A stretch of 52,053 nucleotides of DNA from Oscillospiraceae bacterium (GTDB lineage: Bacteria > Bacillota > Clostridia > Oscillospirales > Ruminococcaceae): assembly GCA_017829005.1 (NCBI GenBank), contig JAGAJF010000154.1, positions 1 through 52,053 on the forward strand, in the 5' to 3' direction. How positions within the stretch are numbered: position 1 is the first letter of the stretch; every line of letters begins with the position of its first letter. Below are positions 25,595 through 34,887 of the stretch, one piece after another. Under the pieces are notes generated by a model. The model ran no database searches, had not been told where the DNA came from, and saw nothing but the letters and a program-made list of their open reading frames with translations. Made by a program: the position numbers and the translations under genes.

Positions 25595-26821
25595 GTGAAG
25601 ATATTTGAAAAGCAATGGGTTCTTTCTCTGATGCTGCTGACCTTCTTCAAGCCCGGAAGCCTCGCCTTTATTCCCGGGCTGTCTTTTTTGGATACCGTTA
25701 TGGATATCCTGCGTGTTATTTCATTTGCTATAATATTTTTTTGTTATCTGAGCAGCAATTCATTGTCAAAGCCCGTGCTTGGGGTTATGGCGTATGAATT
25801 TATCTTGTTATTTTCTACCGTAATAAACAATGGGAATTACTGGAAACTGGCAGTAAGCTGCGGAACTGTAATAGGATTTTGTATGCTTATAGAGATGGGC
25901 ATCAGAAAAAATGCAGCTGTTCTTATCAGCGCCTTTTTTAATTCGGGATTTTTTTTATGCAGTTTAAACCTGATATTATTATTGATATTTCCCAATGGCG
26001 TTGCACAGTCTCCCAAGACCTTTGAAAGATATAATTTACTTGGAGGAGACAATATTCTTCCTCCTATCCTGATACCGTTTATGGCTGTGGCTGTGCTGTA
26101 CTCTGAAATTTACGGCAAGGAAGAGCGTATGAAAGCAGGTATGCTGATCTTATCTATCTGTGCAACTATACTTATCACCTGGTCGGGTACAGGAGTAGTG
26201 GGCTGGTTCGCCTTTATGGTATATCTTCTTTTCATTTACCGCAGAAAGATCAGTTCTTTTTTTAATGCCGTATTTCTCGGTGTAATGTATGCGGCGGCTT
26301 TTTTCGCTGTTGTTGTTTTCCGAATGCAGGAATACTTTTCATTTATTATTGAAGATATCCTGCATAAGAATGTGTCTCTTACAGGCAGAACGCAGATATG
26401 GGATTATACTTTCCTGTTGATAAAACGGTCTCCTTTTCTCGGCTACGGAGTATATGACAATCTCATATATCTCAGAAATCAATATTACGTTCACGCTCAT
26501 AACGGTATACTTGAGATACTTCTCGAGGGGGGCTTTGCTGCGCTTGCTGTTTATATCCTGCTTTTTATTATGACCTGCAGGGAACTCTATAAATACAGAG
26601 ATCATCATATTTCGGGCATCATCACCGCAGGCTTTTTCTCGGTTCAGGTACTTCTGCTTGCAGAAGGGTATGTAAATCAGATATGGATATTCGGGCTTAT
26701 GATATTTGCCTGCAACATATCGTATATTGTCAAGGAATGTGATGCACGGAAAACTGAGTCTGATGAGTATAGTATACCTTTGTCACGGCGCTACATTTCC
26801 TATCGCCTGAACAGGCATTAA
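25595..26821 (+). CDS. O-antigen ligase/polymerase family protein (Wzy-like)
   Basis: 408 residues starting at GTG 25595, with ten or more hydrophobic segments. The family signature loop is visible: LTGRTQIWDYTFLLIK, then PFLGYGVYD and HAHNGILEILLEGGF near residues 265-315. Proteins of this class polymerise or ligate glycan repeats outside the membrane. A second polymerase-type protein (EpsG) is encoded earlier in the locus. Codon use is slightly more AT-rich than the flanking genes. Confidence 0.85.
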   Translation: MKIFEKQWVLSLMLLTFFKPGSLAFIPGLSFLDTVMDILRVISFAIIFFCYLSSNSLSKPVLGVMAYEFILLFSTVINNGNYWKLAVSCGTVIGFCMLIEMGIRKNAAVLISAFFNSGFFLCSLNLILLLIFPNGVAQSPKTFERYNLLGGDNILPPILIPFMAVAVLYSEIYGKEERMKAGMLILSICATILITWSGTGVVGWFAFMVYLLFIYRRKISSFFNAVFLGVMYAAAFFAVVVFRMQEYFSFIIEDILHKNVSLTGRTQIWDYTFLLIKRSPFLGYGVYDNLIYLRNQYYVHAHNGILEILLEGGFAALAVYILLFIMTCRELYKYRDHHISGIITAGFFSVQVLLLAEGYVNQIWIFGLMIFACNISYIVKECDARKTESDEYSIPLSRRYISYRLNRH

Positions 26822-26835
26822 AACGGAGAAACGAT

Positions 26836-28377
26836 ATGACACGAACACAAGCTTCTCTGAAAAATCTTATCACCGCCTTTATCGGTCAGGCGGCAGGAAT
26901 ACTCATAAGCTTCATCGCAAGGCGTGTGTTCCTCATATGCCTTGACGAGCAGTATCTTGGAATAAGCGGACTTTTTTCAAATATCCTTACCGTCCTGTCT
27001 CTTGCTGAGCTGGGAGTGGGCTCGGCAATGACCTTTGCTCTCTACAAGCCCCTTGCGGAGAATGATACCCCTCTCATAAAGTCACTTATGAGTTTTTACA
27101 AACGGGCGTATAATGCCATTGGTACGGCGGTGCTTGTCCTTGCGGTGCTTTTTGTACCCGTGTATCCGTGGTTTATGGACGAGGTACCGGACATTCCACA
27201 TCTTACGGCAATATACCTGCTCTATGCCGCAAATACGGGTGTCTCCTACTTCTTCACCTACAAGCGCACTCTGATAATATGCGATCAGAAGCGTTATGTG
27301 GCAACTGTATATCGCTACAGCTTTTATCTGGCGCTGAATATAGCACAGATCGCTGTGCTTTATGTCACAAGAAATTATCTGCTGTTTACCGCTGTGCAGC
27401 TTCTGTTCACTGTATTGGAAAATATTGCGGTCTCACGTGCGGCGGACAAGATGTATCCCTATCTTAAAGAGAAGGACATATCACCCCTGCCCGAAGTGCT
27501 TTTGGGCGATATAAAAAAGAATATAAAGGCAATGCTCATGCACAAGATAGGCGGCATTGCAGTAATGTCTACGGACAATATCCTTATCTCAAAGCTTGTG
27601 GGCATTGCTTCAACGGGAATTTATTCCAACTATTACCTTATCACAAGCGCCCTTGAGAAAATCATCGGTCAGGTGTTCACCTCAATATCCGCAGGCGTGG
27701 GAAATCTGAACGCAGAAGATGAGGACAAGTCAAAGCTTATGACCTCATTTTATCGGGTGTTCTTTATGAATTTCTGGATAATTGGCTTTTCCTTTGTATG
27801 CCTTGTGTGCCTTTTCAATCCCTTTATCTGCCTGTGGCTAAAAACCGACAGCCTTATTTTCGGTATGGATACGGTGGTGCTTATATCGGCAGTGTTTTTC
27901 CTTACGGGAATGAGAAAAACGGTGCTTACCTTCCGTGAGGCGGCGGGAGCCTTTTACTATGACCGCTACAAGCCCATTGCGGAGTCGGTCATAAATATTA
28001 TCGCTTCCGTCCTCCTTGCCCGTGTTATGGGCGTTTCGGGAATTTTTCTGGGTACGGTCATAAGCACCCTGACGGTCTGCATATGGGTGGAGCCATATGT
28101 GCTGTTTAGACACGTTTTTAAGGCAAGTCCCAAAAAATATTTCTGCCGTCTGCTGCTTTATACGGCTGTGACCGGGGCTGTATGCGGTGCGACTTATCTT
28201 GTATGCGGTCTTATAACCATATCCTCTCCCCTTTGGAATTTCGCTGCAAGAACTTTGGTCAGCATATTGCTCCCGAATATCATATTCCTTGCCCTTTTCG
28301 GAAGGTCGGAGGAATTTAAATTCTTTTGGAAGCTGATACGTGATATTATTTCGGGAAAACTGAGAAAAGGTTCCTGA
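26836..28377 (+). CDS. Lipid-linked repeat unit flippase (Wzx/polysaccharide transporter)
   Basis: 513 residues with 12 to 14 membrane segments along the whole length. The N-terminus SLKNLITAFIGQAAGILISF and the LGISGLFSNILTVLSLAELG stretch are typical of polysaccharide-export MATE-type proteins. It would flip the finished undecaprenyl-linked unit to the outer face. It is the last gene of the operon, 14 nt after the Wzy-like gene, and is followed by a terminator. Confidence 0.9.
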   Translation: MTRTQASLKNLITAFIGQAAGILISFIARRVFLICLDEQYLGISGLFSNILTVLSLAELGVGSAMTFALYKPLAENDTPLIKSLMSFYKRAYNAIGTAVLVLAVLFVPVYPWFMDEVPDIPHLTAIYLLYAANTGVSYFFTYKRTLIICDQKRYVATVYRYSFYLALNIAQIAVLYVTRNYLLFTAVQLLFTVLENIAVSRAADKMYPYLKEKDISPLPEVLLGDIKKNIKAMLMHKIGGIAVMSTDNILISKLVGIASTGIYSNYYLITSALEKIIGQVFTSISAGVGNLNAEDEDKSKLMTSFYRVFFMNFWIIGFSFVCLVCLFNPFICLWLKTDSLIFGMDTVVLISAVFFLTGMRKTVLTFREAAGAFYYDRYKPIAESVINIIASVLLARVMGVSGIFLGTVISTLTVCIWVEPYVLFRHVFKASPKKYFCRLLLYTAVTGAVCGATYLVCGLITISSPLWNFAARTLVSILLPNIIFLALFGRSEEFKFFWKLIRDIISGKLRKGS

Positions 28378-28383
28378 CGGACA

Positions 28384-28421
28384 GTGTATCTCTCTGTTAT
28401 TGTGGCAGAGAGATACACTTT
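28384..28421 (+). terminator. Terminator of the EPS operon
   Basis: GTGTATCTCTCT (28384-28395) pairs with AGAGAGATACAC (28407-28418), then TTTACT. The stem is strong; the T-run is short. Confidence 0.7.
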
Positions 28422-28527
28422 ACTGTGTGATTAGTCGTAATATCCTATTTTACCTCAAAAGAGTGACACATTTTTTACACAGTAACCGAAATGTTATTTA
28501 TCCGTCATCAATTTTGTTTTTATACGG

Positions 28528-28556
28528 TTGAAAAAACGGATTTTTAGGTGTATAAT
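28528..28556 (+). promoter_or_regulatory. Promoter of the polysaccharide acylation operon
   Basis: TTGAAA (28528-28533), 17-nt spacer, TATAAT (28551-28556). Confidence 0.85.
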
Positions 28557-28591
28557 AGTAATATCTAATTTAAATAAAGGAATGTAATGCG

Positions 28592-30007
28592 TTGGTATTT
28601 TCGGATATATTTTTTCTGTTCATATTCCTGCCCCTGTTTCTCATATGCTACTTTGCGGCTTCAAAAACTAAGATCAAAAATATCGTGCTGATAATCTTCT
28701 CCCTGTTTTTCTATGCCTGGGGAGAGCCTGTGTGGGTCTGCCTGCTGATATTCAGCTCGGTATTTGACTATTTTAACGGGCGTTTTATCGACAAGCACAA
28801 GGGCGAGAAAAAGGCTGTTCTCGGCGTTGTTGTCTCCTGCGTGGTAAATCTTTCCATTTTGGGTGTATTCAAGTACAGCGGTATGATAGTCTCGGGAATA
28901 AACGGCTTATTGGGGCTTTCCCTGCCCGTTCCCGATTTTCATCTGCCCATCGGAATTTCCTTCTACACCTTCCAGTCCATAACCTACGTGGTGGACGTTT
29001 ACAGGCAGAAGGCTAAGGCTCAGAAGAATTATTTCGGATATCTTCTGTACCTGTCAATGTTCTTCCAGCTTGTGGCAGGACCTATCGTAAGATACAGCTC
29101 TGTTGCACGGGAGATAGAAAACAGGGACATCAAGATAAGCGAGTTCCATCAGGGCATCAACCGCCTTATTTTCGGTCTGGGCAAAAAGGTGCTTATCGCC
29201 AACTCTATGGGTATGCTTGCCACCGAGCTTCTTTCCTTTGATAAGGCGCCCTCCTCCGTTCTGGCGGCGTGGGCAGGCGTTATAATGTATTCATTACAGA
29301 TTTACTACGATTTCTCGGGCTATTCGGATATGGCTATCGGTATGGGAATGATGTGCGGCTTCCATTTCCCCGAGAATTTTGAGCATCCCTATGTTTCCTC
29401 CTCCGTCACCGAGTTCTGGCGCAGGTGGCACATTTCTCTGGGAACATTTTTCCGTGACTATGTTTATATCCCACTGGGCGGAAACAGAAAGCACCAGCTT
29501 TTAAACATTGCTGTTGTATGGTTCTGCACGGGACTGTGGCACGGCGCAAGCCGGAATTTCATCATATGGGGACTTTATTTCGGCGTTCTGCTTGTTATCG
29601 AAAAGACCTTCTTACTCAAAGTCCTTGACAAGCTGCCCAAATTCTTCGGACATCTTTATCTTATAATTGCAGTCATATTCGGCTGGGCAATTTTCTATTT
29701 CACCGATGTATCGCAGCTCTCCTCCTGCCTTGGCGCAATGTTCGGGGCAAACGGTCTTGTCCTCACGGATATCCTTACCGTCTCAAAGCTCAAGGGCAGC
29801 CTGTGGCTCATAATCCTTGCGGTAATTCTCTGTATGCCCGTTTACGGATATATTTCCAAGGTGGGCGAGCGGTTTGCTATGCAGTCAAGGGGCAAATTCG
29901 TTTTCGTCAGCACTGTGAAAATTATCGTGCTCGGACTTATTATGTTCCTGTCGGTTATTTCGCTTGTGGGTGATACCTATAATCCTTTCCTTTATTTCAG
30001 GTTCTGA
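28592..30007 (+). CDS. MBOAT family O-acyltransferase (AlgI/DltB-like)
   Basis: 471 residues, starting at TTG 28592 after AAAGGA. There are about ten to eleven membrane segments. The conserved blocks FWRRWHISLGTFFRDYVYIPLGG and WFCTGLWHGAS carry the active-site histidine in LWHGAS. MBOAT enzymes move an acyl group, usually acetyl, across the membrane to a partner that modifies a polysaccharide. The partner is probably the DHHW protein encoded two genes downstream. It is the first gene of the operon. Confidence 0.92.
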   Translation: MVFSDIFFLFIFLPLFLICYFAASKTKIKNIVLIIFSLFFYAWGEPVWVCLLIFSSVFDYFNGRFIDKHKGEKKAVLGVVVSCVVNLSILGVFKYSGMIVSGINGLLGLSLPVPDFHLPIGISFYTFQSITYVVDVYRQKAKAQKNYFGYLLYLSMFFQLVAGPIVRYSSVAREIENRDIKISEFHQGINRLIFGLGKKVLIANSMGMLATELLSFDKAPSSVLAAWAGVIMYSLQIYYDFSGYSDMAIGMGMMCGFHFPENFEHPYVSSSVTEFWRRWHISLGTFFRDYVYIPLGGNRKHQLLNIAVVWFCTGLWHGASRNFIIWGLYFGVLLVIEKTFLLKVLDKLPKFFGHLYLIIAVIFGWAIFYFTDVSQLSSCLGAMFGANGLVLTDILTVSKLKGSLWLIILAVILCMPVYGYISKVGERFAMQSRGKFVFVSTVKIIVLGLIMFLSVISLVGDTYNPFLYFRF

Positions 30008-30047
30008 CAACTTTCGTTTTTACTCATTAACAGAAAGGAAGATATCA

Positions 30048-30587
30048 TTGACTCTGCTTATAGTTGACACTCAGAGGGCGATAACAAATGAGGCATTATA
30101 CCGCTTTGAGAAGTTTGTGACTAATGTTAAGCTGCTTATTGATACCGCACGGAAATGCGGAATTGAGGTCATCTATATCCGACACGATGACGGACCCGGC
30201 GAACCCCTTTCAAAGGGAAATGAGGGCTTTGAGATATATGACGAGTTTAAACCTGTCAAGGGTGAAAAAATATTCGACAAGACCGTTAACAGCCCCTTCA
30301 GAGATACGGGTCTGCTTGAATATCTCAAAGAAAAAAATGAAACTGAGCTTATCATTGCAGGGCTTCAGACGGATCACTGCATTGATGCCGCTGTTAAATG
30401 CGGTTTTGAACACGGTTTTCGTATCATTGTTCCCGAATATTCAAATTCCACCTTTGACAATGAATTTATGACTGCCGAGGAAAGCTATAAATATTATAAT
30501 GAGTTTATGTGGAGCGGAAGATATGCCGCCTCTGTTTCTATGGAAGAAACGCTTCGTATTATGGATATGAAAGGCTGTAATAAATGA
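30048..30587 (+). CDS. Isochorismatase-like cysteine hydrolase
   Basis: 179 residues from TTG 30048, spaced 6 nt from GAAAGGAAG. The family triad is visible: Asp in LLIVDTQRA (residue 7), Lys in FDKTVNSPF, and Cys in QTDHCIDAAVKCG. Relatives hydrolyse amides such as nicotinamide and N-carbamoyl compounds. A cytoplasmic amidohydrolase inside an acylation operon is unusual. It overlaps the DHHW gene by 4 nt, so it is probably co-regulated rather than accidental. Confidence 0.83.
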   Translation: MTLLIVDTQRAITNEALYRFEKFVTNVKLLIDTARKCGIEVIYIRHDDGPGEPLSKGNEGFEIYDEFKPVKGEKIFDKTVNSPFRDTGLLEYLKEKNETELIIAGLQTDHCIDAAVKCGFEHGFRIIVPEYSNSTFDNEFMTAEESYKYYNEFMWSGRYAASVSMEETLRIMDMKGCNK

Positions 30588-32338
30588 AAGAACCTAAAGA
30601 AAATAACAAGCCCCAAAAGGGCAAAAAAACATATAAGCCTCAGCCCGTTTCAAGAAAGAAACGGCTAAGCGAGGCGGAAAAGGTATATAAGTCACGTCAC
30701 GCCGTCTTTGAAAGAGTGAGCATAGTGCTGTTTCTTGCGGTACTGTTTTTTACGGGACTTTGCCTTGTGTTCCTCAAGCGCCCCGATTTTTCCGAGTCGG
30801 AGAAGCGTGAGCTGGAAAAAAAGCCCGAGCTTACTGTAGAAAGCTATCTTGACGGCAGCTTTGCGTCTCAGTTCACCGCTTATTTTTCCGACACCGTTCC
30901 TTTCCGTGAGAAGATAGTGGAATTAAACGCAAAATTTGACAGTATGAAGGGCATAAGCGCACCCAAATTCTACGGCAATGTAAATGTTGTAGCCGATGAC
31001 GAGGGCAACCTTATCGGCGAGGAAACCACAGCTGTTTCCGAAACACTGCCTGCCGCAACAGACGCACTGCCCGGTGAGACAGCTTCCGAGGGCGATGTGA
31101 CAGCTGCCGTTTCCGAGACAACTCCCCCCGAAACTGCCGTTTCCGAAACAGAGACGGAGGAAGAGGAGGAAGTGGAGAATATTGCCGATTTTGCCAACAA
31201 CGGCATTGTTGTTGACGGCGTTAAAATGTACGGCGACAATGCGGGCGTTATGCTCTTCGGCGGCAACAAGAAGATGGGCACACGCTATGCCGAGCTTATA
31301 AGCCGCTACAAGGAGGCTATGGGGCCCGATGTGAATGTGTATAACATTGTTGTCCCCACATCTGTTGAGTTTTATCTTCCCAAGAAATTTCAGAAGTACA
31401 GCTCTTCCGAAAAGGACGCCATCGAGCATATCTACAACAGTTACACCGCCGATGTTATCCCCGTTGACGCTTATTCGGAAATCGCTGCTCACACCGATGA
31501 ATATATCTATCTGAGGACCGACCACCACTGGTCTCACAGAGGTGCATACTATGCCTATGCCGCACTTGTGAAGGCAATGGGCGAGACTCCCAAGGACATT
31601 GACAAGGATTACGAGGTGCGGGAAATCGACGGATATGTAGGCTCTCTCTACGGCTACACCAACGACCCCATTCTGAAAAACAGCCCCGAGCTGTTCACCT
31701 ACTACAAGCCCAAATCCGAATACAAGACCTATTACTATGACTATGATACCTTAAAGCCCAAGGGTCAGGGCACACTTTTCTATGACAACGTAAGCCCCGG
31801 CTATGCATACGGCGTGTTTATCGGCTCAGACGCCATTCACACTCAGATAGTCACCGAGAACAACACGGGCAGAAAGGTATGCGTATTCAAGGAGTCCTAC
31901 GGAAACGCTTTTGTTCCCTATCTTGTGGACAGCTTTGACGAGATATATGTTATTGATATCCGCTATTTCGGAAGAAATGCTGTTGAGTATATGAAGGAAA
32001 AGGGCATTACGGACGTTATTTTCATAAACAATGCCTTTGCCGCTAATACCGGCTCCCTTATCGACGGCATTGAGAAGCTTTTCACCAATCCCTACGGCAC
32101 TCTTGACGATGAGAAGATAGCCGCTGTTCAGCCCTATTATGCCACATCTGAGACAACAGCTCCCGTAACTGCCGCACCCGAGGGGGATATTTCCGAGGTT
32201 CTTGCTTCGGATAATGCTCCTTCGGAAACTGCTGCTCCTTCGGAAACTGCTGCTCCTGCGGAGACAGCGGCTCCAGTTCAGAGCGGGGAAATACCTGTAA
32301 ATTCCGACAATACGGACGGAAACGGGGTGAGCGGCTGA
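30584..32338 (+). CDS. DHHW family membrane-anchored polysaccharide acetyltransferase-like protein
   Basis: 584 residues. A basic cytoplasmic tail and one membrane segment (about 45-65) are followed by an extracellular SGNH-like domain related to AlgJ/AlgX. The defining motif RTDHHWSHRGAYY is near residue 307. Two low-complexity Ser/Thr/Glu/Pro/Ala linkers interrupt it (about 145-205, and the last 60 residues with PSETAAPSETAAP repeats). With the MBOAT protein it should place acyl groups on the exported glycan. The C-terminal tail may span the cell wall. Confidence 0.87.
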   Translation: MKEPKENNKPQKGKKTYKPQPVSRKKRLSEAEKVYKSRHAVFERVSIVLFLAVLFFTGLCLVFLKRPDFSESEKRELEKKPELTVESYLDGSFASQFTAYFSDTVPFREKIVELNAKFDSMKGISAPKFYGNVNVVADDEGNLIGEETTAVSETLPAATDALPGETASEGDVTAAVSETTPPETAVSETETEEEEEVENIADFANNGIVVDGVKMYGDNAGVMLFGGNKKMGTRYAELISRYKEAMGPDVNVYNIVVPTSVEFYLPKKFQKYSSSEKDAIEHIYNSYTADVIPVDAYSEIAAHTDEYIYLRTDHHWSHRGAYYAYAALVKAMGETPKDIDKDYEVREIDGYVGSLYGYTNDPILKNSPELFTYYKPKSEYKTYYYDYDTLKPKGQGTLFYDNVSPGYAYGVFIGSDAIHTQIVTENNTGRKVCVFKESYGNAFVPYLVDSFDEIYVIDIRYFGRNAVEYMKEKGITDVIFINNAFAANTGSLIDGIEKLFTNPYGTLDDEKIAAVQPYYATSETTAPVTAAPEGDISEVLASDNAPSETAAPSETAAPAETAAPVQSGEIPVNSDNTDGNGVSG

Positions 32339-33132
32339 TGTACGCTGACTGTCACATTCACACAAGCTTCTCGGGAGACAGCGATACTCCCCCGAGGGAG
32401 CAGATAGAAAAGGCAATTTCTCTGGGAATGAAGCGGATATGCTTTACCGACCATCACGATTATGATGTGGTTTCGGATATTGATTTTAACCTTGATATCC
32501 CGAAATATTTCGAGGAGATGTCAAGGCTGAGAGAAGAGTATAAGCACAGACTTGATATATGTATAGGCGTGGAAATGGGACTACAGAGCCATATTTCTGC
32601 ATATCTTGAGGAGCTTATCGAAAGCTATGATTTTGACTATATCATCGGCTCGGTGCATTTCGTGGACGGGCTTGACCCCTATTATGACGAATATTTCGAC
32701 ACCCACGTGGGAAATGCATACGAGCGGTTTTTCGAGATCACTCTGAAAAGGATAAAGAAAATAAGCTGCTTTGACTCATTGGGACACCTTGACTACATTG
32801 TCCGATACGGCAAGAAACGGGGGCTCAGTTATTCCTATCGGGAATTTGCAGATTATATTGACCCCATTCTGAAAATTCTTATCGAAAAGGGCAAGGCTCT
32901 TGAGTGCAACACAGGCGCACTTGCGAGAGGTATGACAGAAACAAACCCCTGCAAGGATGTATTTTTAAGATACAAGGAGCTTGGCGGCGAGCTTGTTACT
33001 CTCGGCTCGGACGCTCATTCTCCCGATAGTATGGGCATCTGCTTTGACAGGGCGGGAGATATGCTCAGAGAATGCGGATTTAAGTATTATGCAGTTTATC
33101 GGGGAAGAAGGGCAGAGTTTATTAGGTTGTAA
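32338..33132 (+). CDS. PHP phosphatase of the histidinol-phosphatase (HisJ/HisK) family
   Basis: 264 residues. Metal ligands typical of the family are ordered: DCHIHTSFSGD (residues 4-14), FTDHHDYD, GVEMGL, GSVHFVDGLDPYY, GHLDYIVRYG and LGSDAHSP. It fits histidinol-phosphate phosphatase by sequence, but no other his genes are nearby, and related enzymes act in glycan or signal metabolism. The ATG shares a base with the DHHW stop (TGATG), so it ends that operon. Confidence 0.83.
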   Translation: MYADCHIHTSFSGDSDTPPREQIEKAISLGMKRICFTDHHDYDVVSDIDFNLDIPKYFEEMSRLREEYKHRLDICIGVEMGLQSHISAYLEELIESYDFDYIIGSVHFVDGLDPYYDEYFDTHVGNAYERFFEITLKRIKKISCFDSLGHLDYIVRYGKKRGLSYSYREFADYIDPILKILIEKGKALECNTGALARGMTETNPCKDVFLRYKELGGELVTLGSDAHSPDSMGICFDRAGDMLRECGFKYYAVYRGRRAEFIRL

Positions 33133-33157
33133 AATTATTATCTAAAAATATGGCACA

Positions 33158-33340
33158 ATGGACAGTATTTCCTCGGTTTACGGTGAATCCAATGATGGTT
33201 GGTCTGTTAACAACAATATTACAACAATGATGATCTATCGGTTCTATGATGGTGCATTGAGCATTGGCAATTTTGATGATACATCGACCTATGATTCGAT
33301 CGCTGTTTCATATAGGATATATGAAGAGGAAAATAAATAA
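33158..33340 (+). other. Possible 60-codon gene fragment upstream of feoB
   Basis: The 290 bp between the PHP gene and feoB contain a short open frame rich in Tyr, Asn, Asp and Ser (for example DGWSVNNNITTMM). It has no ribosome site, and AT-rich codons unlike its neighbours. It could be the 3' remnant of a secreted protein gene or chance. It does not resemble FeoA. Nothing else is seen in this gap apart from the feoB promoter. Confidence 0.25.
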
Positions 33341-33383
33341 TTATCAGCCCGATCCTTTCGAATAGTACAAGTCCGCACTGCAA

Positions 33384-33389
33384 TATAAT
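33384..33389 (+). promoter_or_regulatory. Probable -10 box of feoB
   Basis: A perfect TATAAT lies 37 nt before the chosen TTG start. No good -35 box is seen 17 nt upstream (region AATAGTACA), so activation by a regulator is possible. No clear Fur palindrome was recognised. Confidence 0.5.
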
Positions 33390-33425
33390 GTTATGATAAA
33401 CCATTGCAGGAAAGGACTTGATACT

Positions 33426-34829
33426 TTGAGCAGGAATATACGCCCCGAGGAAAGGAGCTGCGAGGTGAGCATTGCTCTGGCAGGCAATCCCAATGTGGGA
33501 AAATCCACCGTTTTCAATGCTCTTACGGGTATGAAGCAGCATACGGGCAACTGGACGGGCAAGACGGTTGCCACCGCAAGGGGAAGGTGCCTGAGAGGAG
33601 GAGGGAACATCGTTCTTACCGACCTTCCCGGCACCTATTCATTGATGGCACATTCCGCCGAGGAGCAGGTGGCGAGGGATTTTATTGCTTACGGCGGCAG
33701 CGAGGGGGTCATTGTGGTCTGCGACGCCTCCTGTCTGGAACGAAATCTAAATCTTGTTCTGCAGGTGATGGAAATAACTCCCCGTGTTCTTGTATGCGTA
33801 AATCTTCTGGACGAGGCGGCGAAAAAGAAGATAGTTGTTGATTTAAAACGGCTGGAGGAGATACTTGGTGTACCCGTGTGCGGCGTTGTGGCACGAAATG
33901 ACACGGGGCTTGACGAGATGGTGGCAAGGGTGGGAGAGATGTGCGGCAACACTCTTTCAGAGCCGCCTGTTATTTATTCCGATGCCATCGAAAGGGCTGT
34001 GGAGGAGCTTTTGCCGCCCCTTGAAAAGCTCCTTCGTGGCAGGATATGCGAGCGCTTTGCGGCACTTCGTATCCTTGAACGGAGTGAGGAGTTTATTTCC
34101 ACCCTTGACAGCTTTACCTGCGGCGAGCTGAAAAATGCGCTTTCCGACGAGGACGGAGAGCTTGGTGCGGCGTATAACCGTGCTTTGGCTGTTTTGGGGG
34201 AAAACGGTCTTGACGCGGCGGCGCTGAGGGATATGACGGTGACTGCCATTGTCAGGCGTGCGGAGGAAATTGCGGGGGAGGCTGTAAGGCAGGAGCTGCC
34301 CGATTATTACGAGCGTGACAGGCGCATTGACAGGATACTTACTCACAGGATATGGGGGCTGCCCGTTATGCTCCTTATGCTGGCGGTGATATTTTACATA
34401 ACCATTGCAGGGGCGAATTATCCGTCCGAGTGGCTTTCGGCAGCGCTTAATTCGCTGGGAGAGGTTTTCAGAGGGTGGCTTTGCGGTGCGGGGTGTCCCC
34501 AATGGGCGGAAAGTATGCTGATAGACGGGGTTTACAAGGTGCTTAGCTGGGTCACTTCGGTAATGCTGCCGCCTATGGCTATTTTCTTTCCGCTTTTTAC
34601 TCTGCTTGAGGACGTGGGGTATCTGCCCAGAGCGGCTTTTAACCTTGACAGGTTTTTTAGCCGTGCAAATGCCTGCGGCAAACAGGCTCTTACCATGGCT
34701 ATGGGGCTTGGGTGCAATGCGGCGGGAGTTACGGGGTGCAGGATAATTGATTCCCCCAGAGAGCGGCTCATTGCCATACTCACAAATGTTTTTATGCCCT
34801 GCAACGGCAGATTTCCGCCGCCATTGTAA
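33426..34829 (+). pseudogene. feoB: Ferrous iron transporter FeoB, 5' part, interrupted by an integrated element
   Basis: FeoB moves Fe2+ into the cell using a GTPase-gated membrane channel. This part encodes the G domain (G1 GNPNVGKST, G3 DLPGTYS, G4 NLLDE), the helical regulatory domain and the first membrane/gate half. TTG 33426 follows AGGAAAGGA; a GTG at 33465 with AAAGGAG is an alternative. The frame reaches the conserved CNGRFP motif and then enters the element, where the left arm adds a few codons and a TAA, leaving about 467 residues. Removing 34811-42280 restores one frame of about 700 residues with the part at 42282-42998. No feoA lies upstream. Confidence 0.93.
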
Positions 34830-34838
34830 GGGAAACAA
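34789..34838 (+). other. Left attachment site (attL) of the feoB element
   Basis: The feoB side reads CTGCAACGGCAG, then the shared core ATTTCC (34811-34816), then the element arm (34817-34838), which begins GCCGCC and contains TGTAAGGGAAACAA. This arm is the inverted copy of the right-end arm with two mismatches over 22 bp. The arm supplies the stop codon that truncates FeoB. Confidence 0.9.
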
Positions 34839-34840
34839 AA

Positions 34841-34875
34841 AATAAGCACAAGGACTTTTTATCCTTATGCTTATT
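34841..34875 (-). terminator. Terminator of the LtaS-like gene at the left end of the element
   Basis: AATAAGCA and AAGGA (34841-34854) pair with TCCTT and TGCTTATT further right, with T-rich tracts on both strands. On the minus strand it ends the LtaS-like transcript just before attL; on the plus strand it stops readthrough from truncated feoB. Confidence 0.8.
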
Positions 34876-34887
34876 TTTATTTTGGCT

